This document shows, in pieces, positions 17,228-26,308 of a DNA stretch of 60,587 nucleotides (the stretch's first letter is position 1; each line of letters begins with the position of its first letter). Made by a program: the position numbers and the translations under genes. Under the pieces are notes generated by a model, which ran no database searches, had not been told where the DNA came from, and saw only the letters and a list, made by a program, of their open reading frames with translations. This DNA is from an uncultured Ruminococcus sp. (GTDB lineage Bacteria > Bacillota > Clostridia > Oscillospirales > Ruminococcaceae), in the NCBI GenBank assembly GCA_947169885.1, contig CAMVRM010000015.1, forward strand, positions 1 through 60,587, read 5' to 3'.

Positions 17228-18319
17228 ATGAAAAACAATAAGCTCACTATGACAGTACTCGGTATCTTTATCGGCTGTATCGCAGCACTTGTCATAATGC
17301 TCGCAATTTACGGCGTGCTGACTGTCGTTAAGAAGAATAAAACAACCTCAGCCGTCCCACAGACCAAAACGACTGTCACCGAGACCACTGCTTCAACAGC
17401 TTCGACCGCTCCCACAGAGACTGCCCCCGATGTTCAAGAAACCGTAACGGAAGAACCTTCCGAACTTTCAGGCGACAGCAGCATGGTTTTCAAAGTCGGC
17501 GGCTCTGCTCAGACAGAACAAGGCAGCGAATACACAGGTCTTTATCAGCTCGACCAGAAGTCACCTCTTTATATTGTCCCCGATGACGAGGAAGAAACAG
17601 TTGATCTTTCATCATCTCCTGACCTCTACACCCGTGGCTACTACACAGGCAGACCCTACAAGGAGGACAGCACATATATCGAGATCGACTACCGTGACGG
17701 CAAAGCACTTGTTCCTGCCGAGAACGCAAAAGCCGATTCGTCAGCTGTCATAATGCCCGTTGGTATGGTGTGTCAGGTCACTGAGGGCTATGTGGGCTAT
17801 TCGGGAAGCGCTCCTGCCTGCCTGCACATGATGCAGCGTCAGACAGGCATAACTCCATTCATGCCCGAACTCAGCGATTACAGCCAGCTGCTCTCCTACG
17901 CTCAGGATCACGGATACTCCGACCAAGGCTCGCTCTACCTCTACGGCGGCGGAATGACTGCCGATGCCGTTGTAAATTTCGCTCAGGATATTTACAGCGT
18001 AAAACTGGAAAACGTTTATGACGAAAAGAAAAAGCCCTCAGAGACAGTCAAACCTCTCCTCGAAAAAGGCATACAGGTAATGGCGCTGACACGCTTTGAA
18101 AACGGTGACATTGCCGAGAAAGGCAGCACTGAACATTATATCCTGCTCACAGGCTACACCGAAAAGAACGGCTATCCCGAATTCATCTACGCAAACGCCT
18201 ACCGTGACAGCAACGTTGAACTTGGCTATCCGCTCAAAGCCGCCGATGCCGATACACTGGATGCCTGCGCAACAGGCACTTTCCGTGACAAGCCTGCACT
18301 TCTCTGCATCGCAAAATAA
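17228..18319 (+). CDS. Membrane-anchored C39-like cysteine peptidase-fold protein
   Basis: The 363-residue protein has one N-terminal helix (about 8-32) and a Thr-rich linker (about 38-75) facing outside. A middle domain (about 95-160) follows, and then a C-terminal papain-like domain of the Peptidase_C39-like type (about 175-363). The candidate catalytic Cys is in SAPACLHMM (about 199), and the His is in STEHYILLTGY (about 300). Such proteins are found widely in Ruminococcaceae as extracellular enzymes or surface proteins. Proteolysis of a specific target or a non-catalytic role are both possible. It follows the DUF308 gene and ends at a strong terminator. Confidence 0.68.
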   Translation: MKNNKLTMTVLGIFIGCIAALVIMLAIYGVLTVVKKNKTTSAVPQTKTTVTETTASTASTAPTETAPDVQETVTEEPSELSGDSSMVFKVGGSAQTEQGSEYTGLYQLDQKSPLYIVPDDEEETVDLSSSPDLYTRGYYTGRPYKEDSTYIEIDYRDGKALVPAENAKADSSAVIMPVGMVCQVTEGYVGYSGSAPACLHMMQRQTGITPFMPELSDYSQLLSYAQDHGYSDQGSLYLYGGGMTADAVVNFAQDIYSVKLENVYDEKKKPSETVKPLLEKGIQVMALTRFENGDIAEKGSTEHYILLTGYTEKNGYPEFIYANAYRDSNVELGYPLKAADADTLDACATGTFRDKPALLCIAK

Positions 18320-18342
18320 AATCTTATCACAGTAAAAAAAAA

Positions 18343-18384
18343 ACACCCGAACTGTTTTTCTTCCGCAGTTCGGGTGTTTTTTTG
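18343..18384 (+). terminator. Rho-independent terminator
   Basis: ACACCCGAACTG pairs with CAGTTCGGGTGT (12 bp) and is followed by TTTTTTT. It ends the C39-like gene and lies at the 3' end of the convergent small membrane gene. Confidence 0.9.
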
Positions 18385-18386
18385 TA

Positions 18387-18590
18387 TCAGTATTTTATCG
18401 CAAAATAGATAACATATATCCAGTTAAGAAAACCGTGAAGTATCGCCCACGGGATAGAATGCCAGTTCGTATAGCTTATAACTGCCGCAAGCGCTATCCC
18501 AAGATCAATAACCGTCCTGTCAAAATTTGTGATAACAGTTTTATTTTTCTCATTATGATCTTTTTTCTGTTCCTTATCCAAATTGTCCAT
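18387..18590 (-). CDS. Small membrane protein
   Basis: This 67-residue protein is not recognised. It has a charged N-terminus (about 1-20, rich in Lys, Asp and Glu). One or two short hydrophobic segments follow at about 27-40 and 45-65 (WAILHGFLNWIYVIYFAIKY). The pattern, with two Trp-flanked short helices, resembles small Firmicute membrane proteins that are often unannotated. It lies 42 bases after the cbiG stop in the same direction. Its ribosome site is an AGAAAGAGAG tract, so translation is plausible but not certain. Confidence 0.5.
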   Translation of the reverse strand: MDNLDKEQKKDHNEKNKTVITNFDRTVIDLGIALAAVISYTNWHSIPWAILHGFLNWIYVIYFAIKY

Positions 18591-18632
18591 AAAAAAACTC
18601 TCTTTCTGTTCTGTATATACACCATATGAATA

Positions 18633-19652
18633 TTACACAAGAAGATCAACAACAACACGCCGCAGGACAGCCGCAACAGTAACGCCGTCATGAACTGTCT
18701 TTTTTATCACAAGCTTTCCGTCCGCACCGCCGCTTAATACCGCACTTCGCTCGCAAACATTGTCCACGCCCGTGACCTGCGCCACAAACTCCGATGAAGA
18801 AAAATCACCCTCAGCCGCCCGAAGTTCCTCCGCCGTATAGGTCAGAAAAGGAACGCCAAGTTCCCGACTGAACCCGATAAGACCACTCTCATTCGCTTTA
18901 AGGTCTATGCTCGCAACGCTGAAAATGCGCCTTTTGTCAATGCCTGCCGAATCGACCGCCGAACTTATCTTCTCCGCACAAGTCCCACGTTTGCACCCGA
19001 TGCCCACCGCAAGATCTCTCGGGATAAGCCGCAGCGTCACTTCAAACGGCTGAACATCTTCCGTCCCGATGTAAATGCCGCACCTCGCATCGCCGTCAGT
19101 AAAACATTCGGGACTATTCACACAAGAACACTCGCTCACAAGCCCGATCTTTTCACCGTCAAGAACCGCCGCCGCAATAAGTTTTGCCGCAGTCATGTCC
19201 GTAATGAAAAGCCCGTTTGCCTTTGCGAATAAGTCGGGCGAAAAAACTCCCCCGGAATCAGTTGCAGTCGTCACAGCCGCCACGCCTCCGACAACGGGCG
19301 CAAGACTTTTCGCAAGCTCATTCGCACCGCCGATATGCCCCGAAAGCACAGGAATTACATACTGTCCGCAATCGTCTATCACAATAACCGCAGGGTCAAC
19401 CGTTTTCGAGCAAATGTGCGGAGCAATAGTCCTGACAGCAATTCCGCACGCACATACAAATATCACTGCATCGAACTTCCCGAAGATCTTGCTCACAAGC
19501 GCCGATAAACTTCCAAAACTCCGAGCATTTCCGTCCGTGTGCTTCTCAAAACAAAACCGCTCGCACCCGATGACTCCCGAACTGCTTATCTTCTCTGAGA
19601 GCCGCCGTCCACGTTCGGTCAGCGAGATGACCGCCGCACGCCGCAAACTCAC
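18633..19652 (-). CDS. cbiG: Cobalt-precorrin-5A hydrolase
   Basis: The 339-residue CbiG opens the ring by releasing C20-C2 as acetaldehyde in anaerobic cobalamin synthesis. The N-terminal part holds VCACGIAVRTIAPHICSKTVDPAVIVID and HIGGANELA (about 60-115). The C-terminal CobE-like part holds AVGIGCKRGT and the TYTAEELRAAEGDFSSSEFV segment (about 280-300). Length and domain order are those of a complete CbiG. The ATG overlaps the stop of cbiF by four bases, so it is translationally coupled. No other ring-modifying genes are next to it, so the rest of the pathway must be elsewhere. Confidence 0.92.
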   Translation of the reverse strand: MSLRRAAVISLTERGRRLSEKISSSGVIGCERFCFEKHTDGNARSFGSLSALVSKIFGKFDAVIFVCACGIAVRTIAPHICSKTVDPAVIVIDDCGQYVIPVLSGHIGGANELAKSLAPVVGGVAAVTTATDSGGVFSPDLFAKANGLFITDMTAAKLIAAAVLDGEKIGLVSECSCVNSPECFTDGDARCGIYIGTEDVQPFEVTLRLIPRDLAVGIGCKRGTCAEKISSAVDSAGIDKRRIFSVASIDLKANESGLIGFSRELGVPFLTYTAEELRAAEGDFSSSEFVAQVTGVDNVCERSAVLSGGADGKLVIKKTVHDGVTVAAVLRRVVVDLLV

Positions 19653-20404
19653 TTTTTCGCCTTTCTGAATTCGGTCGAAAACTCCGCATCATACAGCTTT
19701 GAAAGCTCATAATCATTGCCGAGAAATCCCCCGACAGTTATGAGTGCCGTTTTCGTGATACCGTTTTTCTTTGCACATTCGTCAAGCGTCCCGACAGTAC
19801 AGCGGCAGACTTTTTCGTCAGCCCACGTTGCCTTGTACACGATCGCCGCAGGAGTATCAGCCGTGTAACCGCCCTCGACAAGCCGCCGTGAAAGTTCCGC
19901 CGTCATCGAAGCACTCAGAAAGATGACCATAGTTGCCCCGTGGCCCGCCAGTGAAGCGATGCTCTCACGCTCAGGCACAGCTGTCCTGCCTTCCATTCGT
20001 GTGAGGATAACCGTCTGCGAAACGGCAGGCAAAGTGTACTCCGCTTTAAGAGCCGCCGCCGCACCGCACAAAGAACTCACCCCGGGACAAACATCATACC
20101 CGATACCCAGCCGTTCAAGTGCGTCCATTTGCTCACGTATCGCCCCGAAAATGCTTGGGTCGCCCGTGTGCAGACGAACAGAATTCCAGCCCTGTTCTTC
20201 TGCCGCCGAAAGCTCCGCAATAACTTCGTCAAGAGTCATTTTTGCGCTGTCGAGAATTTTACAGCCCACCCGTGTGTACTTCAAAAGTTCGGGATTCACA
20301 AGCGAACCTGCGTAGATAACAAGATCGGCAGTTTCGAGCAGAGCCTTTCCCCTCAGCGTGATAAGATCGGCAGCGCCGCAGCCTGCCCCGACAAAATGAA
20401 CCAT
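19649..20404 (-). CDS. cbiF: Cobalt-precorrin-4 C11-methyltransferase
   Basis: The 251-residue SAM-dependent tetrapyrrole methylase adds the C11 methyl group in cobalamin synthesis. Motifs are GAGCGAADLITLRG at the N-terminus, YAGSLVNPELL (about 32-42), RLHTGDPSIFGAIREQ (about 78-93) and PGVSSLCGAAAALKAEYTLP (about 105-125). These match CobM/CbiF. I chose ATG 20404 because GGAGG lies just upstream. The ATG at 20419 begins inside that site. It overlaps cbiG by four bases and follows rsmG by 34 bases, possibly as an extension of the mnmG-rsmG transcript. Confidence 0.92.
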   Translation of the reverse strand: MVHFVGAGCGAADLITLRGKALLETADLVIYAGSLVNPELLKYTRVGCKILDSAKMTLDEVIAELSAAEEQGWNSVRLHTGDPSIFGAIREQMDALERLGIGYDVCPGVSSLCGAAAALKAEYTLPAVSQTVILTRMEGRTAVPERESIASLAGHGATMVIFLSASMTAELSRRLVEGGYTADTPAAIVYKATWADEKVCRCTVGTLDECAKKNGITKTALITVGGFLGNDYELSKLYDAEFSTEFRKAKK

Positions 20405-20438
20405 AAGTCCTCCATTCACAAACTAACCGTGTAAAAAC

Positions 20439-21155
20439 TCAGTGCGATGACTTCTTTATCTGCCCTGCATTCCTCGGATAACGCTTGTCCGTAGCCTTAG
20501 CTTTACGAATAACGATCAGCACACGCCCGTCACCCGACGGAAGCGCATACTTCTTCACATCTGCGACCTCGCCGCCAAGCGCCTTTATCGCCGACTTTGC
20601 ATCGTTCAGTTCTGCTTCGCCGTCCTTGCCTTTCAGCGCAAAAAACGCACCGCCGACTTTCACAAACGGCAGACAATACTCCGTCAGCACGGTCAGATTC
20701 GCAACAGCCCTCGCCGAAGCCGCATCAAACTGCTCCCTAAAATCGGGCTTTCTGCCGAACTCCTCCGCACGCCCGTGGACTGTCTCAGCATCAAGCCCCA
20801 GCGCCGCCGTAACTTCATTGAGAAAATTCACACGCTTATTCAGACTGTCAAGCATCGTCAGCTCAAAACCGCCCCGACAGATAAGAAGCGGCAGTGACGG
20901 AAAACCTGCACCCGTCCCCACGTCTATCAGACTGCTGAACTTCTCGCCGCAAAGCGTGAACGGATACACCGAATCGTAGAAATGCTTCTCCGCTATCGCC
21001 TGCGGATCGGTTATCGCCGTCAGATTTATCTTCTCGTTCCATTCCACAAGCAGTTCAGCGTATTTTTTCAGCCGCAGATACTGTTCCTCTGAAACGTCCA
21101 TGCCGCCCTTTGCAAACAGTTCCGCAAATTCCTCGAATGAGATAAGCTTGCTCAT
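20439..21155 (-). CDS. rsmG: 16S rRNA m7G527 methyltransferase
   Basis: The 238-residue RsmG (GidB) methylates N7 of G527 in 16S rRNA using SAM. The SAM loop is DVGTGAGFPSLPLLI (about 78-92). The preceding EKHFYDSVYPF segment and the PFVKVGGAFFALKGKDGEAEL end of the domain are typical. Loss of the enzyme gives low-level streptomycin resistance in other species. It overlaps the mnmG stop by four bases. The mnmG-rsmG pair beside parA/parB is the ancestral Firmicute arrangement near the origin. Confidence 0.95.
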   Translation of the reverse strand: MSKLISFEEFAELFAKGGMDVSEEQYLRLKKYAELLVEWNEKINLTAITDPQAIAEKHFYDSVYPFTLCGEKFSSLIDVGTGAGFPSLPLLICRGGFELTMLDSLNKRVNFLNEVTAALGLDAETVHGRAEEFGRKPDFREQFDAASARAVANLTVLTEYCLPFVKVGGAFFALKGKDGEAELNDAKSAIKALGGEVADVKKYALPSGDGRVLIVIRKAKATDKRYPRNAGQIKKSSH

Positions 21156-23047
21156 TGACCGCCCTCCTTGTTTCCGTAAGCGCTCAGCCAGATGAGCAGC
21201 ACGTTCACGTCCGCAGGGTTCACGCCCGAAATGCGGCTCGCCTGCCCAACGCTCAGCGGCTTTATCTTGTTGAGCTTTTCCGCAGCCTCTAAACGAAGCC
21301 CCTTGATCTGCGAATAATCCGTATCAGGCGGCAGCGCACGCCGTTCAAGTTTGCGCATTGCTTTGACCTGCTGTTCCTGAATTGCTATGTAACCCTCGTA
21401 CTTGATGTTCAGTTCAGCCTGCTCACGAACCTCTCTCGAAAGCTGGGGTCTGCCGCTGTCGAACCGTGCCAGACCGTCATAACTCAGCTGCGGACGGCGG
21501 ATCAGCTGCGCAAGTTTTGTGCCTGTCGTCAGCGGTTCAGTACCACATTCCGCAAGATAAGCGTTCAGCTCCTCAGACGGCGCAATGTTGACCTGCTTTA
21601 CCCTTTTTATCTCACGCTCGATCTGCTCAACTTTCTGCTGTAAACGCTCAAAACGCTCGTCGGAAATAAGCCCGATCTCGTGGCCCACAGGTGTGAGCCG
21701 AATGTCCGCATTGTCCTGTCTCAGCAAAAGGCGATACTCGCTGCGTGAAGTCATCATTCTGTACGGGTCGGAACAGCCCTTCGTCACAAGATCGTCAATA
21801 AGCGTCCCGATGTAGCTTGAAGCTCGGTCCAACAGCATTGGCTTTCTGCCTTTGAGCTTCAAAGCGGCATTGATGCCTGCCACAAGTCCCTGCGCTGCTG
21901 CTTCTTCGTAACCCGAAGTACCGTTGAACTGCCCTGCGCCGTAAAGATTCTTGACCGTCTTAAATTCCAGCGTGGGCAAAAGTTCTGTCGGGTCACAGCA
22001 ATCATACTCGATAGCATAAGCGTTGCGCATTATCTCAACACGCTCCAGACCCTTGATAGTGCGCATAAACGCAAGCTGAACTTCCTCGGGCAGCGAACTT
22101 GACATTCCCTGAACATAACACTCCTCCGTGTCAAGCCCCATAGGTTCAATAAAAAGCTGATGCCTCGGCTTATCGGCAAAGCGCCTTATCTTATCCTCAA
22201 TAGAGGGACAGTATCTCGGTCCAACACCCTCTATTTGGCCCGAATACATTGCCGAGCGGTGGATATTCTCCTGGATTACTTTGTGCGTTTCGGCATTGGT
22301 GTAACCCACGTAACAGCTGATCTTGTTTTCCAGCTTGCCCTTTGTCTCGAACGAAAAGGGAACAATATCTTCATCGCCGTCCTGCTTTTCCAGCTTGTCA
22401 AAATCAATAGAACGCCTGTGGACACGGCAGGGCGTACCGGTCTTGAAACGCCTGAGCGTGATACCGAGCGAACGTATGGAATCACTGAGAAAATTTGCAG
22501 GCAAAGTCGAGTCCGGACCGCTCTCGTAGTTCACATCACCCACGAAAACCTTGCCCTTCAGATATGTACCGCCTGCGATTATTACTGCTTTTGCGCCGTA
22601 CTGCGAACCAAGTTTGGACCTAACTCCGCAGATATTGCCGCCGTCAGTAAGAATGTCGGTGATCTCGTCCTGTTTCAGGAAAAGTCCCTCGGTATGCTCG
22701 ACCACCGACTTCATATAGGCGTGATATTTCACCCTGTCAGACTGAACCCTCAGACTATGTACCGCAGGACCTTTGCCACGGTTCAAAATCCTCGACTGCA
22801 AGAAAGTCGCATCGGCAGCCTTGCCCATTTCGCCGCCCAAAGCATCAATTTCACGAACAAGATGCCCCTTAGCAGTGCCGCCAATCGACGGATTGCATGG
22901 CATATTTGCCACGGCATCGAGCGAAATCGTGAACAGCGCCGTTTTCATGCCGAGCCTTGCCGCCGCAAGCGCTGCTTCACAACCTGCGTGACCTGCGCCA
23001 ACAACTGCAACATCAAACTCGGCGATATAATTATGATCTGTTTGCAT
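21152..23047 (-). CDS. mnmG: tRNA uridine-34 carboxymethylaminomethyl enzyme
   Basis: MnmG (GidA, 631 residues) acts with MnmE, FAD and glycine to install cmnm5U at tRNA wobble positions. The N-terminal FAD motif DVAVVGAGHAGCEAALAAARLG (about 10-31) is intact. The MnmG signatures GGTAKGHLVREIDALGGEMG and PSIEDKIRRF, and the C-terminal RISGVNPADVNVLLIWL, are intact too. I chose ATG 23047 with GGGGTG upstream. The longer frame to 23101 reads through a parS site and gives a non-family peptide (FHVEQ), so it is rejected. MnmE is not in this window. Two parS sites lie in its leader. Confidence 0.95.
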   Translation of the reverse strand: MQTDHNYIAEFDVAVVGAGHAGCEAALAAARLGMKTALFTISLDAVANMPCNPSIGGTAKGHLVREIDALGGEMGKAADATFLQSRILNRGKGPAVHSLRVQSDRVKYHAYMKSVVEHTEGLFLKQDEITDILTDGGNICGVRSKLGSQYGAKAVIIAGGTYLKGKVFVGDVNYESGPDSTLPANFLSDSIRSLGITLRRFKTGTPCRVHRRSIDFDKLEKQDGDEDIVPFSFETKGKLENKISCYVGYTNAETHKVIQENIHRSAMYSGQIEGVGPRYCPSIEDKIRRFADKPRHQLFIEPMGLDTEECYVQGMSSSLPEEVQLAFMRTIKGLERVEIMRNAYAIEYDCCDPTELLPTLEFKTVKNLYGAGQFNGTSGYEEAAAQGLVAGINAALKLKGRKPMLLDRASSYIGTLIDDLVTKGCSDPYRMMTSRSEYRLLLRQDNADIRLTPVGHEIGLISDERFERLQQKVEQIEREIKRVKQVNIAPSEELNAYLAECGTEPLTTGTKLAQLIRRPQLSYDGLARFDSGRPQLSREVREQAELNIKYEGYIAIQEQQVKAMRKLERRALPPDTDYSQIKGLRLEAAEKLNKIKPLSVGQASRISGVNPADVNVLLIWLSAYGNKEGGQ

Positions 23048-23069
23048 ATAAACACCCCGTTGATCGTTT

Positions 23070-23085
23070 TGTTCCACGTGGAACA
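23070..23085. promoter_or_regulatory. parS site 1
   Basis: Exact 16-bp palindrome TGTTCCACGTGGAACA, 23 bases upstream of the mnmG start. Confidence 0.92.
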
Positions 23086-23110
23086 AATTTTCATTACTCA
23101 TATTACAAAA

Positions 23111-23126
23111 TGTTCCACGTGGAACA
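23111..23126. promoter_or_regulatory. parS site 2
   Basis: Same 16-bp palindrome, 41 bases after site 1 (start to start). Confidence 0.92.
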
Positions 23127-23188
23127 TTCCTGATTTGAAATTGTTATAGAGATAATTCTCGGTAACTAAAAAACTTCAAACCACAAAT

Positions 23189-23204
23189 TGTTCCACGTGG
23201 AACA
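23189..23204. promoter_or_regulatory. parS site 3
   Basis: Same palindrome in the mnmG-serS gap. Confidence 0.92.
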
Positions 23205-23231
23205 TAAACCACAAAATTTTTCTCACACATT

Positions 23232-23247
23232 TGTTCCACGTGGAACA
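23232..23247. promoter_or_regulatory. parS site 4
   Basis: Same palindrome, ending 7 bases before the serS stop codon on the other side. Confidence 0.92.
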
Positions 23248-23254
23248 CTATAAA

Positions 23255-24550
23255 TCAAACTTTGCACTTTTCCAGCTTGTCCTTGCCGCCCATATACATT
23301 CTGAGAGGCTCAGGAATAACAACAGTGCCGTCAGCTTTGAGGTTATTCTCGAGGAAAGCAATGAGCATTCTCGGAGGAGCAACAACAGTGTTGTTGAGGG
23401 TGTGTGCGAAATACTTCTTTTTGTCAGCGCCCTGAACTCTTATCTTTAAGCGTCTTGCCTGAGCATCGCCAAGGTTCGAGCAGCTGCCGACCTCGAAGTA
23501 CTTCTTCTGTCTCGGCGACCAAGCTTCAACGTCAAGGCTGCGAACTTTAAGGTCAGCAAGGTCTCCCGAACAGCATTCAAGAGTGCGGACAGGAATATCC
23601 AGCGTGCGGAAGAAATCAACAGTGTTTCTCCACAGCTTTTCGTACCACTCATCGCTTTCCTCGGGCTTGCAGACAACCACCATTTCCTGCTTTTCAAACT
23701 GGTGGATACGGTAAACGCCACGTTCTTCAATACCGTGTGCGCCGACTTCCTTACGGAAACATGGGCTGTAACTTGTCATAGCCTTCGGCAGTTCTTCCTC
23801 GGGAATGATAGTGTCGATAAATTTACCGATCATCGAATGTTCCGAAGTACCGATCAGATAAAGATCCTCGCCCTCGATCTTATACATCATGTTTTCCATT
23901 TCCGCAAAGCTCATAACGCCCGTAACAACGTTGGAACGGATCATGAACGGAGGAATGTAGTAGGTGAAGCCTCTGTCGATCATAAAATCTCTCGCATAGC
24001 TGAGTATAGCCGAGTGCAGACGAGCGATGTCGCCACGCAGATAATAGAAACCGTTGCCGCTGGTCTTGTCTCTTGCAGTGTCAAGGTCGATACCGTTGAA
24101 CGACTCCATAATGTCAACGTGATAAGGCACTTCAAAATCAGGAACAACAGGCTCGCCGAAACGCTCACGCTCAACATTCTTGCTGTCGTCCTCGCCTATC
24201 GGAACATCGTCGCCGATTATCTGCGGAATGACCATCATTCTCTTCTTTATCTCAGCTTCAAGTTCTTTCTCCTTGTCAGGAAGACCTTTCAGCTCAGCAT
24301 TTATCTCAGCAACTTCTGCCTTGATAGCCTCAGCTTCGTCCTTTTTGCCCTGACCCATAAGACCGCCGATCTGCTTTGCCATTTTGTTTGCCTTGCTTCT
24401 CAGTTCGTCAGCCTTAGTCTTGCAGGCTCTGAATTCCTTGTCCAGTTCGATCACCTCGTCAACAAGCGGAAGTTTCTCGTCCTGAAACTTTTTTCTGATA
24501 TTTTCCTTGACCAGTTCAGGCTCGGTCCTAACCAATTTGATGTCTAACAT
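23255..24550 (-). CDS. serS: Seryl-tRNA synthetase
   Basis: The 431-residue class II synthetase charges tRNA-Ser. The N-terminal long coiled-coil tRNA-binding arm spans about 30-105. Class II motif 2 (CFRKEVGAHGIEERGVYRIHQFEKQE) is at about 265-290. The motif 3 region with its Arg is PPRMLIAFLENN near the end. Length is normal. It sits between parB and mnmG, which is unusual compared with Bacillus, and is bracketed by parS sites on both sides (23232 and 24592). The ATG (MLDIKLVRTEPELV) has a GGAG site 8 bases upstream. Confidence 0.96.
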   Translation of the reverse strand: MLDIKLVRTEPELVKENIRKKFQDEKLPLVDEVIELDKEFRACKTKADELRSKANKMAKQIGGLMGQGKKDEAEAIKAEVAEINAELKGLPDKEKELEAEIKKRMMVIPQIIGDDVPIGEDDSKNVERERFGEPVVPDFEVPYHVDIMESFNGIDLDTARDKTSGNGFYYLRGDIARLHSAILSYARDFMIDRGFTYYIPPFMIRSNVVTGVMSFAEMENMMYKIEGEDLYLIGTSEHSMIGKFIDTIIPEEELPKAMTSYSPCFRKEVGAHGIEERGVYRIHQFEKQEMVVVCKPEESDEWYEKLWRNTVDFFRTLDIPVRTLECCSGDLADLKVRSLDVEAWSPRQKKYFEVGSCSNLGDAQARRLKIRVQGADKKKYFAHTLNNTVVAPPRMLIAFLENNLKADGTVVIPEPLRMYMGGKDKLEKCKV

Positions 24551-24591
24551 TGTGATTACTCCTTTTATAATAATGTTTGTATACGTTTTAA

Positions 24592-24607
24592 TGTTCCACG
24601 TGGAACA
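24592..24607. promoter_or_regulatory. parS site 5
   Basis: Same 16-bp palindrome between parB and serS, 4 bases past the parB stop codon. Confidence 0.92.
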
Positions 24608-24611
24608 ATTT

Positions 24612-25511
24612 TTAAGTGAGTGAATTAGTAAGCTGCTCGATGAGTTCTTTCAGGTCATCTTCCGTCTTAAAATTAAGCTTCAGCGAATAGCCCTGCTTTT
24701 CTTTTCTTACCTTCGCACGAATGCCGAAACTCTCTTTGAAAGATTCCTCAGTCTCTATGCTGTATTTCTTGAACGGATCGGCAAATTTTGCTTTTGGTAT
24801 CTTACTTACCAAGTCTGTTATCAGTTCCTGAGCATCAACAGTTTTGTCACGAAGCTTTTCAGCCTCCCTTTCAAGTTCTCTTACCGAACAACCTTCTTTT
24901 GCGAGTTCAACAAGCTGCATCTGATCTTCAAGATCTTCAAAACCGAGAATAAGCTTTGCGTGACCGACTGATATGTTCCCAGCCTTTAACTCCGCTGCAA
25001 TATCAACAGGAAGTTTAAGCAGTCTGAGCGAATTTGCAACAGCCGAACGTGACTTGCCGATAGTCTTTGAAACTGATTCCTGCGTCATGCCGAATTCATC
25101 AATAAGTCGTTTCAGCGCTGCCGCTTCGTCGATAGGGTCAAGATCACAGCGCTGGATATTTTCAATAAGTGAGATCTGAGCCGCCTGTTCATCGTTCAGC
25201 TCTTTCACGACCGCAGGAATTTCAGTCAGTCCTGCGATACGTGCAGCTCTCCAACGGCGCTCGCCTGCAACAATTCGGTAAGTGTCGTCACCTATCGGAC
25301 GAACGAGTATCGGCTGTAAAACTCCGTGCAGCTTGATATTTTCTGCAAGTTCGCTCAGAGCTTCCTCATCAAAGGTTCGTCTCGGCTGAGATCGGTCAGG
25401 CTCGATAAGCGAGATACGAAGCGTTCCGACAGGCTTTTGCTGAGTCTCACTGCCGAAATTGTCCTCGAACAGCAGATCAAGTCCACTACCCATTCTGTCA
25501 TTTTTCGCCAT
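24612..25511 (-). CDS. parB: Chromosome partitioning protein ParB (Spo0J)
   Basis: The 299-residue CTP-dependent clamp loads at parS and spreads to organise the origin. The CTP-binding N-domain (about 28-115) has QPRRTFDEEALSELAENI, GERRWRAARIAGL and SLIENIQRCDLDPIDEA. The helix-turn-helix is at about 140-190. The residues that set specificity in Caulobacter ParB (R173, T179, A184, G201) correspond here to Arg in GKSRSAVAN, Ser in ANSLRLL, Lys in LLKLP and Gly in SVGHAK. The Arg and Gly mark this as the true ParB rather than Noc. The start overlaps the parA stop by one base (TAATG), so ParA and ParB are coupled. A parS site lies directly downstream. Confidence 0.93.
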   Translation of the reverse strand: MAKNDRMGSGLDLLFEDNFGSETQQKPVGTLRISLIEPDRSQPRRTFDEEALSELAENIKLHGVLQPILVRPIGDDTYRIVAGERRWRAARIAGLTEIPAVVKELNDEQAAQISLIENIQRCDLDPIDEAAALKRLIDEFGMTQESVSKTIGKSRSAVANSLRLLKLPVDIAAELKAGNISVGHAKLILGFEDLEDQMQLVELAKEGCSVRELEREAEKLRDKTVDAQELITDLVSKIPKAKFADPFKKYSIETEESFKESFGIRAKVRKEKQGYSLKLNFKTEDDLKELIEQLTNSLT

Positions 25512-26296
25512 TAGTTCAACTCCTTTTCACGCTTTTTTTCATTCCTTAGAATTTCTTTTGCAAGCGATTCATAAGCTTTGCTGCCCTTGGACTTTTTATC
25601 GTAATAAAGTGCAGGTTTACCAAAGCTGGGTGCTTCACTGAGTGCGATATTTCTCGGAATGACCGTTTCAAAAACCGAACCACCGAAATACTTTTTGACT
25701 TCTTTAACTATCTGACCCGTGACTTTGTAGCGCTCAACATACATCGTAAAAAGTATACCTTCAAGATACAGATCGCTGTTGAAGCCGTTCTGGACACGTT
25801 TTATGGTGTTGTTAAGTTCCGCAAGACCTTCGAGTGAAAGAAACTCACACTGGATCGGAACTATCACCGAATCCGCCGCCGAAAGCGCATTTATCGTCAG
25901 CATATCCAGCGTAGGCGGACAGTCGATGAGTATGTAGTCATAAAACTCCTTTGCAGGTGAAATGACCTGCCGCAGCTGGAGTGCTTTGTCTTTCACCGAA
26001 AGCAGCGAGACAGATGCACCCGAAAGACGTTGAGTTGTCGGGATCATACTTACACCCGTAAACTCTGTCGCAACAACTGCTTCATAGGCTGTGCATTCGT
26101 GCATGATCACTTCATATATCGTGTTTCGGACACTTTTTTTCCTGACGCCCAAAGATGTCGTAGAGTTTCCCTGTGGGTCAAAATCGACTATCAGGACTTT
26201 TTTTCCTCGGCTGCCAAGCACGGCTGAAAGATTGACAACAGTGGTGGATTTTCCAACACCGCCCTTTTGATTTGAAACCGCAATAATCTTTCCCAT
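25511..26296 (-). CDS. parA: Chromosome partitioning ATPase ParA (Soj)
   Basis: The 261-residue Walker-type ATPase drives origin segregation and, in Bacillus, controls DnaA. The deviant Walker A KGGVGKST lies in VSNQKGGVGKSTTVVNLSA (about 6-24), Walker B is in YDYILIDCPPTLDMLTINAL (about 115-134), and VPIQCEFLSLEGL follows. I chose ATG 26296 because the GTG at 26308 touches the GGGGAG ribosome site. A TATAAT hexamer (26338-26333) lies upstream with a weak -35. It is divergent from the Noc-type gene, and the 458-base gap between them contains the parS array. Confidence 0.94.
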   Translation of the reverse strand: MGKIIAVSNQKGGVGKSTTVVNLSAVLGSRGKKVLIVDFDPQGNSTTSLGVRKKSVRNTIYEVIMHECTAYEAVVATEFTGVSMIPTTQRLSGASVSLLSVKDKALQLRQVISPAKEFYDYILIDCPPTLDMLTINALSAADSVIVPIQCEFLSLEGLAELNNTIKRVQNGFNSDLYLEGILFTMYVERYKVTGQIVKEVKKYFGGSVFETVIPRNIALSEAPSFGKPALYYDKKSKGSKAYESLAKEILRNEKKREKELN

Positions 26297-26308
26297 TTTT
26301 GCTGTCAC

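Noticed and set aside
18600-20450. Cobalamin riboswitch near cbiF/cbiG, cobD or cobU
   Set aside because: No B12-box-like sequence was recognised before any of these operons.
23048-23101. N-terminal extension of MnmG
   Set aside because: It reads through a parS site and gives residues unlike the family. ATG 23047 has a better site.
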